From assembly GCF_018777395.1 (NCBI RefSeq), contig NZ_JAFJYC010000001.1, positions 1,550,001 through 1,614,000 of the forward strand: a DNA stretch of 64,000 bases, read 5' to 3'. Below the pieces are notes generated by a model. The model was not told the origin of the DNA, made no database searches, and saw only the letters and a program-made list of their open reading frames with translations. The first letter of the stretch is position 1. Each line of letters opens with the position of its first letter. A program made the position numbers and the translations under genes. Origin of the DNA: Candidatus Sodalis endolongispinus (GTDB lineage Bacteria; Pseudomonadota; Gammaproteobacteria; Enterobacterales; Enterobacteriaceae). Shown piece by piece: positions 10,330 through 24,595 of this stretch.

Positions 10330-11317
10330 TCATCTGCGCGGGCCGGACCGCCACTGCGGTACCGTTTCCACGGCGCGCCTGCAGAAAGCGTTTAACCCTT
10401 TCTGCAGGCCGATAAAACCGAACAACAGAATACCGATGACAATCTTGGTCCACCAGGAACTGAGCGTTCCGTCAAAGGTGATATAAGTCTGGATCAGCCC
10501 CTGGATCAGCACGCCAAACAGGGTGCCGACGCCGACGGTCAATAACGTTCAGCCGATGACCACCGCCGCGATTGCATCCAGCTCCACGCCGCTGGCCGCC
10601 AGCGCATAGCCTGCTGAGGTATAATGAGAAAACACGATACCTGATAACACCGCCAGGGAACTCAATAGCATATAGATCCGCACCGTCATGCTTTTCACCG
10701 GCACGCCCATCATGGCGGCCGAGTAACCGTTGCCGCCCATCGCGTAAACGTAATGGCCAAAGCGTGTGCGGTGCGCCAACACCATCCCCGCCGCCGCCAC
10801 CAACAACATGATAAGCGCCAGCAAGGTCAGCCTGCCGCCGCCGGGCAGTCGCCAAGCATAATTAGCCAGCAGATCGTACCACGGGTGTATAATAGGAACC
10901 GACTCGCGCGACAAGATAAAACTCATGCCGCGCAGGAAAAACATACTGGCCAGGGTAATAATAAATGCCGGCAGGCGCAAAGCATCGATAATCCAGCCGG
11001 TCAGCGCGCCATACAGTGCGCCCAGCACCAGCACGATAACGAAAGCCAGCCCGGGCGGGACGCCATACTCCCCAATCATTTTCGCCAGCAACACGCCGGT
11101 GAACGCAATTGTCGACCCCACCGACAAATCAATACCGCCGGAGAGAAAGAATCACAAAGGTCATTCCCACCGCCACAATACCCAGAAAAGCGTTATCGGT
11201 CAGCAGATCGCCAAGGACCCGCGTTGAGGCAAAACCCGGATATTGGCTCAGGCAGTACAGGTAACCGCCAATAAACCCCACGATCGTCATCACCAATGGC
11301 AAGTTTCGTTTCATCAT
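10330..11317 (-). pseudogene. yjfF: Sugar ABC transporter permease YjfF, frameshift plus stop
   Basis: YjfF is one of two permeases of the YtfQRT-YjfF galactofuranose-type importer. The start MMKRNLPLVMTIVGF overlaps the ytfT stop (TGATG). After VGMTFVILS a four-base TTCT-type insertion near 11135-11145 shifts the frame to a stop; the correct frame resumes before MSVGSTIAFTGVLLAK. It then runs to DAIAAVVIG, where an in-frame TGA (10549-10551) replaces the expected glycine codon, and continues TLLTVGVGTLFGV to the end. Membrane segments and the GVELDAIA EAA-like loop are still recognisable. A 12-bp inverted repeat lies in the C-terminal coding part. Confidence 0.92.
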
Positions 11318-12336
11318 CAGCGGCGCCTCCAGAGCTTTGACAGCGTTATTCGCGGCGACTGCACCATCAGGACCAGTAGCACCACAATCGCTTTCACCAC
11401 CAGGTTGAATTCGGGCTGAAAGCCGGAAAGCAAGATACCGGTGTTCATGCCCTGAAGAATGAGCGCTCCCACTACCGATAACAGCAAATGGAAACGGCCG
11501 CCCAAAAGCGAGCCACCCCCGATGACCACCGCCAAAATGGCGTCCAGCTCCAGCCACAGACCGGCATTGTTGGCATCTGCCCCCTGAATATCGGCGGTAA
11601 TAATAATACCGGCAACGGCGGCGCACAGCCCGCACAGCATATACACCACCATCAGCACCAGACGCGTGTTGACCCCGGCGTTATGCGCAGAACGAATGTT
11701 GATGCCGGCAGCCTCGATAAAGAGCCCGAGCGCGGTTTTGCGGGTCAGCCCCCACAACAGCATCAGCATCGCGACGGCGATAATCACCGGAACCGGTAAC
11801 CATAGCAACGCCCCGTGGCCGATTTTGCCAAACGTCGCATCATCGAAAGTCACAATCTGGCCTTCGGTAATCAGCTGCGCCACACCGCGGCCGGCTACCA
11901 TGAGGATCAGCGTGGCGACAATCGGTTGCATCCACAGCACGGCGATAAGAAAACCGTTCCACAATCCACATATAACGCCGGCGGCCAATGCCGCGCCCAG
12001 CGCCAACGGTAGCGCGACGTTATGATCGATGAGCGTCGCCGCTACCGCACCGGCGATCGCCATCACCGCGCCGACGGAAAGGTCGATGTCGCCCGTAGCG
12101 ATAACCAGCGTCATGCCCAGTGCCAATAGCGCCACCGGCGCGCCGCGGTTGATGATGTCAATCAGGCTGCCGAACAGCCTGCCGTCCTGAATATGCAGCG
12201 AGAAAAAATGCGGCGAGACCAGACCATCGATAAGCAAAATGGCCAGCAGCGCCAGACATTGCGTGCTGCCTGCGGGCATGCTCCAGCGTATCCGCCGCGC
12301 GCCGGCCGGTGTGGTGGATAAGGGTTTACTGCTCAA
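11317..12336 (-). CDS. ytfT: Sugar ABC transporter permease YtfT
   Basis: YtfT is an inner-membrane permease of the RbsC family and a partner of YjfF, YtfR and YtfQ. From a TTG at 12334-12336, preceded by AGGAGG at six bases, it encodes 339 residues starting SSKPLSTTPAG after the initiator, close to the E. coli length of 341. The transport loop NNAGLWLELDAILAVVIGGG is intact and hydrophobic segments alternate as expected. The start lies inside the last codons of ytfR, which implies translational coupling. No lesion is seen, although its partners YtfR and YjfF are broken, so it is probably non-functional in practice. Confidence 0.88.
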   Translation of the reverse strand: MSSKPLSTTPAGARRIRWSMPAGSTQCLALLAILLIDGLVSPHFFSLHIQDGRLFGSLIDIINRGAPVALLALGMTLVIATGDIDLSVGAVMAIAGAVAATLIDHNVALPLALGAALAAGVICGLWNGFLIAVLWMQPIVATLILMVAGRGVAQLITEGQIVTFDDATFGKIGHGALLWLPVPVIIAVAMLMLLWGLTRKTALGLFIEAAGINIRSAHNAGVNTRLVLMVVYMLCGLCAAVAGIIITADIQGADANNAGLWLELDAILAVVIGGGSLLGGRFHLLLSVVGALILQGMNTGILLSGFQPEFNLVVKAIVVLLVLMVQSPRITLSKLWRRR

Positions 12337-13846
12337 GGGCGGCCTCCTCGGGTTGCGCGGCGATAGCCTGCATAATGCCGGCAACCGAAATCTGTTGGCA
12401 CTCCAGCTCGGCCACGTGCCGCCGGTCGCGTAATACAATGATGCGGTCAGCATAGCCGGCCATTTCTTCCAGCTCCGACGAGATAACCAGCAGCGCCATG
12501 CCGTCGGCGCACAGCGCCTCGATCGCACGGATGATATCCGCATGGGCGCCGAGATCGATACCGCGGGTGGGCTCATCCAAAATCAAAAAGCGCGGCTGTG
12601 TAGCCAACCAGCGTGACAACAATACTTTCTGCTGATTGCCCCCGGAGAGATACTGAATCTCCTGTTCCGGGCCGGGGGTGCGGATACTCAACAGGCGAAT
12701 AAAGGACTCGCTGATGCGCAATTGCTCCCGTAACGGCAACGGCCGGAACCAGCCGCGCTGCGCCTGTAGCGCCAGGATGATGTTTTCACGCACCGTGGCG
12801 GAACCGATAATGCCCTCATTTTTTCGGTCTTCCGGGCAATAGCCGAAACCGAGATGGGCGGCCCGGCGCGGGTTCGTGAGATGAATACGTTTTCCGGCCA
12901 GGCGGGCGTCGCCGCTGTCCGCAGGTTTAATACCAAACAGCAGTTGCGCGGTTTCGGTACGGCCGGACCCCAGCAACCCAGCCAGGCCGACGATTTCGCC
13001 TGGCCGCACCTGCAAATCAAAAGGCTCCACCATGCCGCGCCGGCCGTATTAGTGAAAAGCCACCAAGGGATCCGCACGACTCACCGGCCGGTCGGAGCGT
13101 TTCAAGTCCGCCTCATTAAACATCTTACCCAGCATCATTTGCACCAATTCCAGCCGTGGTAACGTGGCGGCGTCGCGGGTGCCGACCAGTTGACCGTTGC
13201 GCAGCACGGTGATGCGATCGCTGATTTGATAGACCTGATAGAGGAAATGCGTAACGAAGATCATCCCGACGCCTTCGTCGCGCAACTGACGTAATATAGC
13301 AAGCAACATCGCGACTTCATTCGCGTCCAGGCTGGCGGTAGGCTCGTCAAGGATCAATACCAGCGCGGAAAGATCCACCGCCCGGGCGATAGCCACGATT
13401 TGCTGTATCGCGATGGAGTAATTGGCCAAGGGCTGGCTAACATCGACCGCCAAGCCGTATTGGGCCAAAATCTGCCGGGCGCGGGCATTCATTTTCCGGT
13501 GCGAGACCAGACCGAAGGAAACAGGCTCACGGCCGATAAAAAGATTGGCTGCCACCGACAGATTCGGCAGCAGGTTGACCTCCTGATAGACGGTCCCGAT
13601 CCCCATGACTTGCGCGTCGGCGGTATCTTTGGGATCCACCACCCGGCCAGCAAGAAGGATTTCGCCGGCCGACCGCCGATATACACCGGTAAGCGCTTTT
13701 ATCAGCGTTGATTTACCCGCGCCATTCTCTCCCAACAGCGCAACCACCTCGCCGCTATGCAGGGTAAAGTCCACTTGCTGGAGGGATTTTACGCCGGGAA
13801 ATTCCACGCTGACGCCTTTAAGCTCCAATAGCGGTGCGGATGCCAT
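12326..13846 (-). pseudogene. ytfR: Sugar ABC transporter ATPase YtfR, in-frame TAA
   Basis: YtfR is a tandem ABC ATPase of the RbsA/MglA type. The start MASAPLLELKGVSVEFPG follows a GGGGA site. The first cassette has Walker A GENGAGKST, the signature-equivalent YSIAIQQ and Walker B LILDEPTASLD; the second has GLLGSGRTE, YLSGGNQQKV and LILDEPTRGID. At the linker between cassettes a TAA (13049-13051) interrupts VAFH*YGRRG, where the E. coli protein reads AFKNYGKKG; the frame then continues unchanged to 12326. The stop would give a single-cassette protein of about 265 residues. Reinitiation at GMVEPFD is conceivable but unproven. Confidence 0.92.
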
Positions 13847-13911
13847 GCCTGTTTCCCCCGTCACTGATACACCAGCCGTTACCCTAACAGGCGGCGAAGT
13901 CGTCACCGTTG

Positions 13912-14871
13912 TTAGTAACCCATGCTCTGCTTGGCGTCATATTCTTGCTTGGCGGTATCCGGCAGCAACAACCGTGAGTCGGTCTGGATGAACTTCGGTG
14001 GCGCCTTACCGTCCTTCTTCATCGCCAGCAGCGCATCGAATGCCGGGCCTGCCATGTTTGGCGTCAACTCGACCGTGGCATTGGCTTCGCCGTTCATCAT
14101 GGCTTTGAAAATGTCTGGAACGCCGTCAATTGAGATCACTTTGATCTGCGAACCGGGTTTCAAACCCGCATCTTTAATAGCCTGGATAGCACCGATGGCC
14201 ATATCATCGTTATGGGCGTAAACGGCGCAGATGTTCTTGCCGTTTTGTTCGGCTTTGATAAAGCTTTCCATCACCTCTTTTCCCTTACTGCGGGTAAAAT
14301 CGCCGGACTGCGAACTTATGATCCTGATATTGTAGTGCCCGCTGATGCCGTCTGCAAACCCTTTTTTACGGTTGATAGCGACGCTGGCGCCGACCGTGCC
14401 CTGCAGTTCCACCACGTTACAGGCTTTATCGCCTACGTCCTTCGCCAGCCACTCGCCGGCGACTTTACCCTCATGCACGCTATCAGAGGCAACGGCGGAG
14501 GTATAAAGCGATGGGTCATTGACCTCTATCATGCGGTCCAGCAAAAATACGGGGATTTTGGCTTCCTTGGCCTCTTGCAAGACGGGCGTCCAGCCGGTGG
14601 CCACCACCGGCGCAATAAAGATGGCGTCCACCCCCTGTGCGATAAAGGAGCGTACCGCTTTAATTTGGTTTTCCTGTTTTTGCTGCGCATCGGCGATTTT
14701 CAGTGTAATGCCGCGTTTTTCCGCTTCGTTTTTCGCGACTTTGGTTTCCGCCGAACGCCAGCCGGATTCCGAACCAATTTGCGAGAAACCCACCACCGGT
14801 GCTGCCACCTGCGCCGCCTGACCCAAGGCAACGCTTACCGCCAAAGCAATTATCATGCGCTTGACCATCAT
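13912..14871 (-). CDS. ytfQ: Periplasmic sugar-binding protein YtfQ
   Basis: YtfQ is the RbsB-family periplasmic receptor of the galactofuranose importer in E. coli. The product starts MMVKRMIIALAVSVALGQAA with a GGAAGG site upstream and a typical Sec signal peptide cleaved near AQVA. The mature protein begins APVVGFSQIGSESGWR and contains the conserved GVDAIFIAPVVATGW, DFTRSKGKEVMESFIK and AVYAHNDDMAIGAIQA segments, ending in NMGY-like QSMGY. It is full length and intact. It is first in the operon ytfQ-ytfR-ytfT-yjfF. Substrate specificity is inferred from close similarity to E. coli YtfQ. Confidence 0.94.
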   Translation of the reverse strand: MMVKRMIIALAVSVALGQAAQVAAPVVGFSQIGSESGWRSAETKVAKNEAEKRGITLKIADAQQKQENQIKAVRSFIAQGVDAIFIAPVVATGWTPVLQEAKEAKIPVFLLDRMIEVNDPSLYTSAVASDSVHEGKVAGEWLAKDVGDKACNVVELQGTVGASVAINRKKGFADGISGHYNIRIISSQSGDFTRSKGKEVMESFIKAEQNGKNICAVYAHNDDMAIGAIQAIKDAGLKPGSQIKVISIDGVPDIFKAMMNGEANATVELTPNMAGPAFDALLAMKKDGKAPPKFIQTDSRLLLPDTAKQEYDAKQSMGY

Positions 14872-15150
14872 GTGACCTTCCTTATTTTTCTCTTTTTGCA
14901 GGGTGAGGCGCACCCGGCCTTCGGCCAGCGGCTAATGGCCGGGCGCTTTTTGGGACGGTATTGCTGGATGAGTAATGAACACATCTCCCTTATTGCCTGT
15001 AGGTGTTAATTAGTTTTAATAGAAATGAAAATAATTATGATGAGCGGCATCACACCCTGAACGAACAGTGTTTTTGTGCATATGTTTAGCTGATTCGGAC
15101 CGGGCGTCGATGTAGGGGGAAACGACAGTATGGGGCAAAAACCATCGGGC
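14872..15150 (-). promoter_or_regulatory. ytfQ upstream region
   Basis: This 279-base gap between ytfQ and the rRNA operon terminator holds no gene. An AT-rich stretch around 15007-15045 is the likeliest promoter area for the ytf operon, but I cannot name a clear -35/-10 pair or operator. Confidence 0.4.
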
Positions 15151-15180
15151 AAAAAAACCCTTCGCGTTTGCGAAGGGTTT
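15151..15180 (-). terminator. rRNA operon 1 terminator
   Basis: On the minus strand the perfect stem AACCCTTCGC/GCGAAGGGTT, with a four-base loop, is followed by seven T residues just after tRNA-Trp. It ends the rRNA-aspT-trpT transcription unit. Confidence 0.92.
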
Positions 15181-15188
15181 TCCATGGC

Positions 15189-15264
15189 TGGCAGGGGCGG
15201 AGAGACTCGAACTCCCAACACCCGGTTTTGGAGACCGGTGCTCTACCAATTGAACTACGCCCCT
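15189..15264 (-). tRNA. trpT: tRNA-Trp (anticodon CCA)
   Basis: A 76-base minus-strand cloverleaf begins AGGGGCGTAGTTCAATTGG and ends with encoded CCA. The anticodon loop CTCCAAA reads UGG. The sequence appears identical to E. coli trpT and lies after tRNA-Asp at the end of the rRNA operon, as in E. coli rrnC. Confidence 0.98.
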
Positions 15265-15272
15265 AAATAGGG

Positions 15273-15349
15273 TGGCGGTGCGGACGGGACTCGAACCCGC
15301 GCCCCCCGGCGTGACAGGCCGGTATTCTAACCGACTGAACTACCGCACC
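15273..15349 (-). tRNA. aspT: tRNA-Asp (anticodon GTC)
   Basis: A 77-base minus-strand tRNA begins GGTGCGGTAGTTCAGTCGG, has the anticodon loop CTGTCAC and an encoded CCA. Stem changes relative to E. coli are compensated. It is the rrnC-type distal tRNA. Confidence 0.97.
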
Positions 15350-15482
15350 ACCGAATCACTACACCCGCCGGATTAACATGAGCGTGGTCAGACGCCTGTT
15401 TGACCATCCCGGGTGTTACCGCAGCTCGCGCTGCCTGTTGAACCTGCTTGTCACCCCGTGCTGACCCGGTGCGACGTATTGG

Positions 15483-15602
15483 ATGCCTGGCAGCTCCCTA
15501 CTCTCGCATGGGGAGACCCCACACTACCATCGGCGCTACGGCGTTTCACTTCTGAGTTCTGCATGGGGTCAGGTGGGACCACCGCGCTAGTGCCGCCAGG
15601 CA
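15483..15602 (-). rRNA. rrf: 5S ribosomal RNA (operon 1)
   Basis: The 120-base minus-strand gene begins TGCCTGGCGGCACTAGCGCG and ends CTGCCAGGCAT with closing helix I complementarity, the standard enterobacterial 5S. Confidence 0.97.
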
Positions 15603-15780
15603 AATTCTCTCTCCGTGCCGCTCCCGCCGCACAGACTGCTCTTGCCGCCCGACCATCACTTGCGTGACCGTCGGGCATTATCCGGAACATCGCTGATATC
15701 GTCTCGTCTCTTGCGTTTTTGACGTCAACGTTCGCTTTCGCTCTCGTCTCGCACACGCTCTCAAACAGCTCAGGTGTTGT

Positions 15781-18785
<3,005 letters not shown>

Positions 18786-19177
18786 TCACAACCCTGAGCT
18801 GTCTGCACCTTGTCCGACAGGCTGCACGACCGAAATCCGGCGTTGCGCGGTACTCGGCATCCTCATGGACATACAGTCCACCGCGGTGCCTGCGTGCCGT
18901 GCGCCTGGGCTTTCAGCCGTTCGCGCCGTCTCGCTCGAGTATCGCCATACAGGCGAGACCCGGCGTAGTCTGCGAAGACCGCGCGGAGACAACAGTGCCT
19001 GTCGCGCTACAGTGATAACGCTTACGCGTTATCTCAGGTTTGCTTACTTCGTTTGAGAGACTCGCATACTGAGTTTGCACTTCAGCATGTGTTTCAAATT
19101 TTCAGCTTGTTCCGGATTGTTAAAGAGCGGTATTTCGCAGCTCGCTTGATAAACGCGCTCTGAAATAAAAAGCAAAG
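18786..19177 (-). other. 16S-23S spacer, distal part (copy 1)
   Basis: This 392-base spacer between tRNA-Glu and 23S carries no gene. It includes sequence pairing with the 23S trailer for RNase III processing and a TTGTTAAAGAGC-like boxA element near 19117-19130 (as TCTTTAACAA on the minus strand). Confidence 0.7.
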
Positions 19178-19253
19178 TGGCGTCCCCTAGGGGGTTCGAA
19201 CCCCTGTTACCGCCGTGAAAGGGCAGTGTCCTAGGCCACTAGACGAAGGGGAC
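19178..19253 (-). tRNA. gltU: tRNA-Glu (anticodon TTC)
   Basis: A 76-base tRNA in the 16S-23S spacer begins GTCCCCTTCGTCTAGTGGCC, with anticodon loop CTTTCAC and encoded CCA. The single Glu spacer tRNA is the rrnB/C/E/G type. Confidence 0.98.
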
Positions 19254-19472
19254 ACGAAAACGCGGGCAACGTATCGCATGACTTTTACGCGGCAGAGACC
19301 GCTTTAAGTCAGGTAACCCTGACCGCAAAAGCGCCGTTAACGTCGTCGCCCAGCCGCCGATAGCTTTACCCCCGTTCGCCAGGCGAACAGGAAAAAGCCG
19401 CCGACGGGCTGCTTTGCTCGTGACAGTTATCAGACAATCTGTGTGGACACGTCACTTAACGTATCGTTTTGA

Positions 19473-21014
<1,542 letters not shown>

Positions 21015-21138
21015 AAAGCTTGATGCTCAAAGAATTAAAACCGGTATTCATAAGAATATTCGTTGTTCACTCTTCAAGACTCGATATTTCGTGTATCGAT
21101 ATCGTCTTGTGAGTGCCCACACAGATTGTCTGATAAAT

Positions 21139-21150
21139 TGTTAAAGAGCA
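21139..21150 (-). promoter_or_regulatory. rrn leader boxA antitermination site (operon 1)
   Basis: The minus strand reads TGCTCTTTAACA, the canonical rRNA boxA bound by NusB-NusE for antitermination, about 125 bases before the 16S gene. Confidence 0.92.
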
Positions 21151-21189
21151 GTGCCGGGAGGCTGTTTTCTCGACCGGCGCGGGCGGCGT

Positions 21190-21217
21190 ATATTACGCCT
21201 TCCTCTTACAGAGTCAG
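21190..21217 (-). promoter_or_regulatory. rrn P2 promoter (operon 1), weakened -35
   Basis: The -10 TAATAT (21190-21195) and -35 CTGACT (21212-21217) are 16 bases apart. The second operon has TTGACT at the same place, so the first base of the -35 has changed here. Confidence 0.8.
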
Positions 21218-21288
21218 CCTGCCAGGCCAACTTCTGCATCGTTCAGCCTGCTACGCCTAAGCGGTAAGAGACCGGACAATGAAGGCGC

Positions 21289-21316
21289 ACTATAGGGGGT
21301 TCCGGCCCCGTGGCAA
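21289..21316 (-). promoter_or_regulatory. rrn P1 promoter (operon 1)
   Basis: On the minus strand TTGCCA, a 16-base spacer and TATAGT are followed by the GCGCC discriminator typical of stringently controlled rrn P1 promoters. AT-rich upstream sequence could bind Fis. Confidence 0.85.
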
Positions 21317-21434
21317 CCGCTATTTTCACCAATTCCGCCTGTTTGCTGCTTTCCACAGCAAATACCGGCTTATACCTGCTTTTACACAAACTTATCCACA
21401 ACCCAGGGCACAGAGACAAAATTTGGCGAGCATA

Positions 21435-21450
21435 GCGCAATCGTTTTCGC
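21435..21450 (+). promoter_or_regulatory. PurR operator upstream of purH
   Basis: GCGCAATCGTTTTCGC matches the PurR box (ACGCAAACGTTTGCGT) at about 12 of 16 positions with the central CG dyad, and resembles the purHD operator of E. coli. It lies about 120 bases before purH. Confidence 0.75.
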
Positions 21451-21566
21451 TACAGTTCAGGCAACCTTTTCCCGTCCGGGTCAGGTGACCGCGGGCGAAA
21501 TGCCACTCCGGCATTGCCAATCAATACAAGTAACATCATTGCTATTCATATCAAGGGTCATTTGCC

Positions 21567-23156
21567 ATGAAACCACCACGTCCTGTCCGTCGCGCGCTGC
21601 TCAGCGTTTCCGATAAAACCGGTATTCTGGCGTTCGCCCGGTCGCTGTCCAAGCGCGGCGTTGAGCTGCTTTCCACCGGCGGCACCGCCCGCCTGCTGGC
21701 CGAAGCGGGTCTACCGGTCACCGAAGTGTCCGACTATACGGGCTTTCCCGAAATGATGGACGGGCGGGTCAAAACGCTGCATCCCAAAGTGCATGGCGGG
21801 ATCCTGGGCCGGCGCGATATCGATGACGCCATAATGCGCGAGCACAACATTGCCCCAATCGACATGGTGGTCGTTAACCTGTATCCCTTTGCCGCCACGG
21901 TGGCGCGCGCGGAGTGTACCCGTGAAGAGGCGGTGGAAAATATTGATATCGGTGGCCCGACCATGGTGCGCTCCGCCGCCAAGAACCATAAAGATGTCGC
22001 CATTGTGGTCAATAGCGCCGACTATCCCGCGGTGGTGGCGGAAATGGATCAGCACAGCGGCTCGCTCACCCTGGAGACCCGTTTCGACCTCGCTATCAAG
22101 GCCTTTGAACACACCGCCGCCTATGACAGTATGATTGCCAACTATTTCGGCAGCCAGGTGCCGGCCTATCACGGCGATGCTAAGCAGCATTCCGGCCGCT
22201 TCCCGCGCACCCTCAATCTTAATTTTATCAAGAAACAGGATATGCGCTACGGCGAGAACAGCCACCAGATGGCGGCGTTTTATACCGATCCCGAAACGCC
22301 GGAAGCGTCGGTGGCCACCGCGCAGCAGCTGCAGGGGAAGGCGCTTTCTTACAATAATATCGACGATACCGATGCGGCGCTCGAATGCGTAAAAACCTTT
22401 AGCGAGGCGGCTTGCGTTATTGTCAAGCATGCCAACCCGTGCGGCGTGGCTACCGGCGATACCATGTTGTCGGCCTATGATCGCGCCTACCAGACCGACC
22501 CGACGTCCGCGTTTGGCGGGATTATCGCTTTCAACCGGCCGCTGGACGCCGATACCGCCAAAGCGATTGTGAGTCGCCAGTTTGTCGAGGTCATCATCGC
22601 GCCTACGGTCGACGACGACGCTCTGGCCGTGCTGGCCGGCAAGCAGAACGTGCGGGTACTGGCCTGCGGCACTTTGCAACAGCCGTCGCCGGGATTGGAT
22701 TTCAAACGGGTTAACGGCGGCCTGCTGGTGCAGGAGCGCGATGTCGGCATGGTGGACCTGCAGGATTTGAGTGTGGTTACCTAGCGCCAGCCGACCGACG
22801 AGGAAATGCGCGATGCGCTGTTCTGCTGGAAAGTGGCCAAGTACGTGAAATCCAACGCCATCGTTTATGCCCGCGACCAGCGCACCATCGGTATCGGCGC
22901 CGGGCAAATGAGCCGCGTTTATTCGGCAAAAATCGCCGGCATCAAGGCGGCGGACGAAGGTCTGGACGTCAAGGGTTCGGCGATGGCCTCAGATGCCTTC
23001 TTCCCCTTCCGCGACGGTATTGATGCCGCGGCGGCGGTAGGTGTGCGTTGCGTCATTCAGCCAGGTGGATCGATTCGCGATAATGAAGTCATCACCGCCG
23101 CCAATGAGCATGGCATTGCCATGATCTTCACCCATATGCGTCATTTCCGCCATTAA
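21567..23156 (+). pseudogene. purH: AICAR transformylase/IMP cyclohydrolase, in-frame amber
   Basis: PurH is the bifunctional enzyme of the last two steps of IMP synthesis. The frame from [16 protein letters not shown] to the normal end HMRHFRH is 530 codons, the E. coli length, but a TAG at 22782-22784 interrupts [16 protein letters not shown], where E. coli has a lysine. The N-terminal IMP cyclohydrolase domain (about 1-199) is untouched and the VKHANPCG transformylase motif precedes the stop, but the final 124 residues of the transformylase domain would be lost. Downstream sequence is still well conserved, so the lesion is recent or read through. It is followed by purD after 19 bases. Confidence 0.93.
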
Positions 23157-23175
23157 GCTCAGGAGTTAGCTCGCC

Positions 23176-24453
23176 ATGAATATTTTAATTATCGGCAACG
23201 GTGGACGTGAACACGCCTTGGCCTGGAAAGCCGCGCAGTCGACGCTTGCCGACAATGTCTATGTCGCGCCCGGCAATGCCGGCACCGCGCTGGAGCCGAC
23301 GCTGCAAAATGTGGATAGCGACGCCACTGATATTCCGGCGCTGGTCGCCTTCGCCCGGTAGCATCACATCGGGCTGACCATTGTCGGCCCTGAAGCGCCG
23401 CTGGTGCAGGGCGTGGTGGATGCCTTCCGCGCCGCCGATCTGAAGATTTTCGGCCCGACGCAGGCCGCCGCGCAGTTGGAAGACTCCAAAGCTTTCAGCA
23501 AAGACTTTCTCGCCCGTCACGGTATACCGACCGCGCGCTATGAAAACTTTACCGAGGTTGCGCCGGCGCTGGACTATGTGCGTCAGCAAGGGGCGCCGAT
23601 CGTCATCAAAGCGGACGGCCTGGCCGCCGGAAAAGGCGTAATCTTCGCCATGACGCCGGTGGAAGCGGAATCTGCCGTCAACGATATGCTGGCCGGTAAT
23701 GCCTTTGGCGATGCCGGGCATCGTATTGTCATCGAAGAATTTCTCGAGGGCGAAGAGGCCAGCTTTATTGTCATGGTGGACGGTGAGCATGTGTTGCCAA
23801 TGGCCACCAGCCAGGATCACAAGCGCGTCGGCGATGGAGATACCGGGCCAAATACCGGCGGCATGGGCGCCTATTCTCCGGCGCCGGTAGTGACCGATGA
23901 GGTGCACCGCCGGGTAATGGAGCAGGTCATTTGGCCAACGGTCAAGGGGATGGCGGCGGAAGGCAATGTCTATACCGGCTTCTTGTATGCCGGTTTGATG
24001 ATAAGACCTGATGGTCAGCCGAAGGTGATTGAGTTCAACTGCCGCTTTGGCGATCCGGAAACCCAACCTATCATGCTGCGCATGCGCTCTGATCTGGTCG
24101 CCCACTGCCTGGCGGCCACCGAAGGCCGTTTGGACCAGGAGAGGTCCGAGTGGGATGAACGGCCGGCGCTGGGTGTGGTATTGGCGGCGGGAGGCTATCC
24201 CGGCGACTACCGCACCGGGGATGAGATCAGCGGTCTACCGGCAACCGAGGCGGAAGGAGAGAAAATCTTTCACGCCGGCACCCGCCTGCATCAGGGCAAG
24301 GTACTGACCCAGGGAGGCCGCGTGCTATGCGTCACCGCGCTGGCAGCTACCGTTGCCGATGCGCAGGCCTACCGCGCGGCCGAGCCCGTCAAATGGCGGG
24401 AAAGTTTCTGCCGCCGCGATATCGGCTACCGCGCTATCGCCCGCGACGCCTGA
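23176..24453 (+). pseudogene. purD: Phosphoribosylamine-glycine ligase, in-frame amber
   Basis: PurD is the ATP-grasp enzyme of the second purine step. It starts [17 protein letters not shown] after GGAG. At 23359-23361 a TAG follows LVAFAR, and the frame continues [17 protein letters not shown] through the ATP-grasp core (GAPIVIKADGLAAGKGV, FNCRFGDPETQ) to 24453. Only 61 residues would be made without readthrough. The C-terminus RRDIGYRAIARDA has lost a few residues relative to E. coli but is recognisable. It forms a two-gene unit with purH, also stopped by an amber codon. Confidence 0.94.
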
Positions 24454-24485
24454 CGCTGCTGCCAGGGGCGGGCCTACGCTGGTCC

Positions 24486-24595
24486 GCTCTGCCACGGCGA
24501 GCAAAAGACCGTCCTCATTCGGCTGCCAAGCGAGCCAAAGGTCGCCCTCATTCAGCTGCCACGGCGAGATAAAGATCGTCCTCACTCGGCTGCCA
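24486..24595 (-). repeat. Degenerate 33/34-bp tandem repeat at yjaH 3' end
   Basis: Three units (24562-24595, 24529-24561, 24495-24528) and part of a fourth begin TGGCAGC and encode WQPSEDDLYLA, WQLNEGDLWLA and WQPNEDGLLLA. Unit 2 is 33 bases; units 1 and 3 are 34, so the reading frame shifts after unit 1. E. coli YjaH has one such segment (WQPKEADF) at its C-terminus. Confidence 0.85.

Noticed and set aside
11317..12576. A 419-codon form of ytfT
   Set aside because: The first 80 codons overlap ytfR in another frame and resemble no permease; the TTG at 12336 with AGGAGG gives the family length.
21711..22907. 398-codon minus-strand frame opposite purH, and a similar one opposite purD
   Set aside because: Antisense shadows of GC-rich coding DNA with no recognisable protein features.
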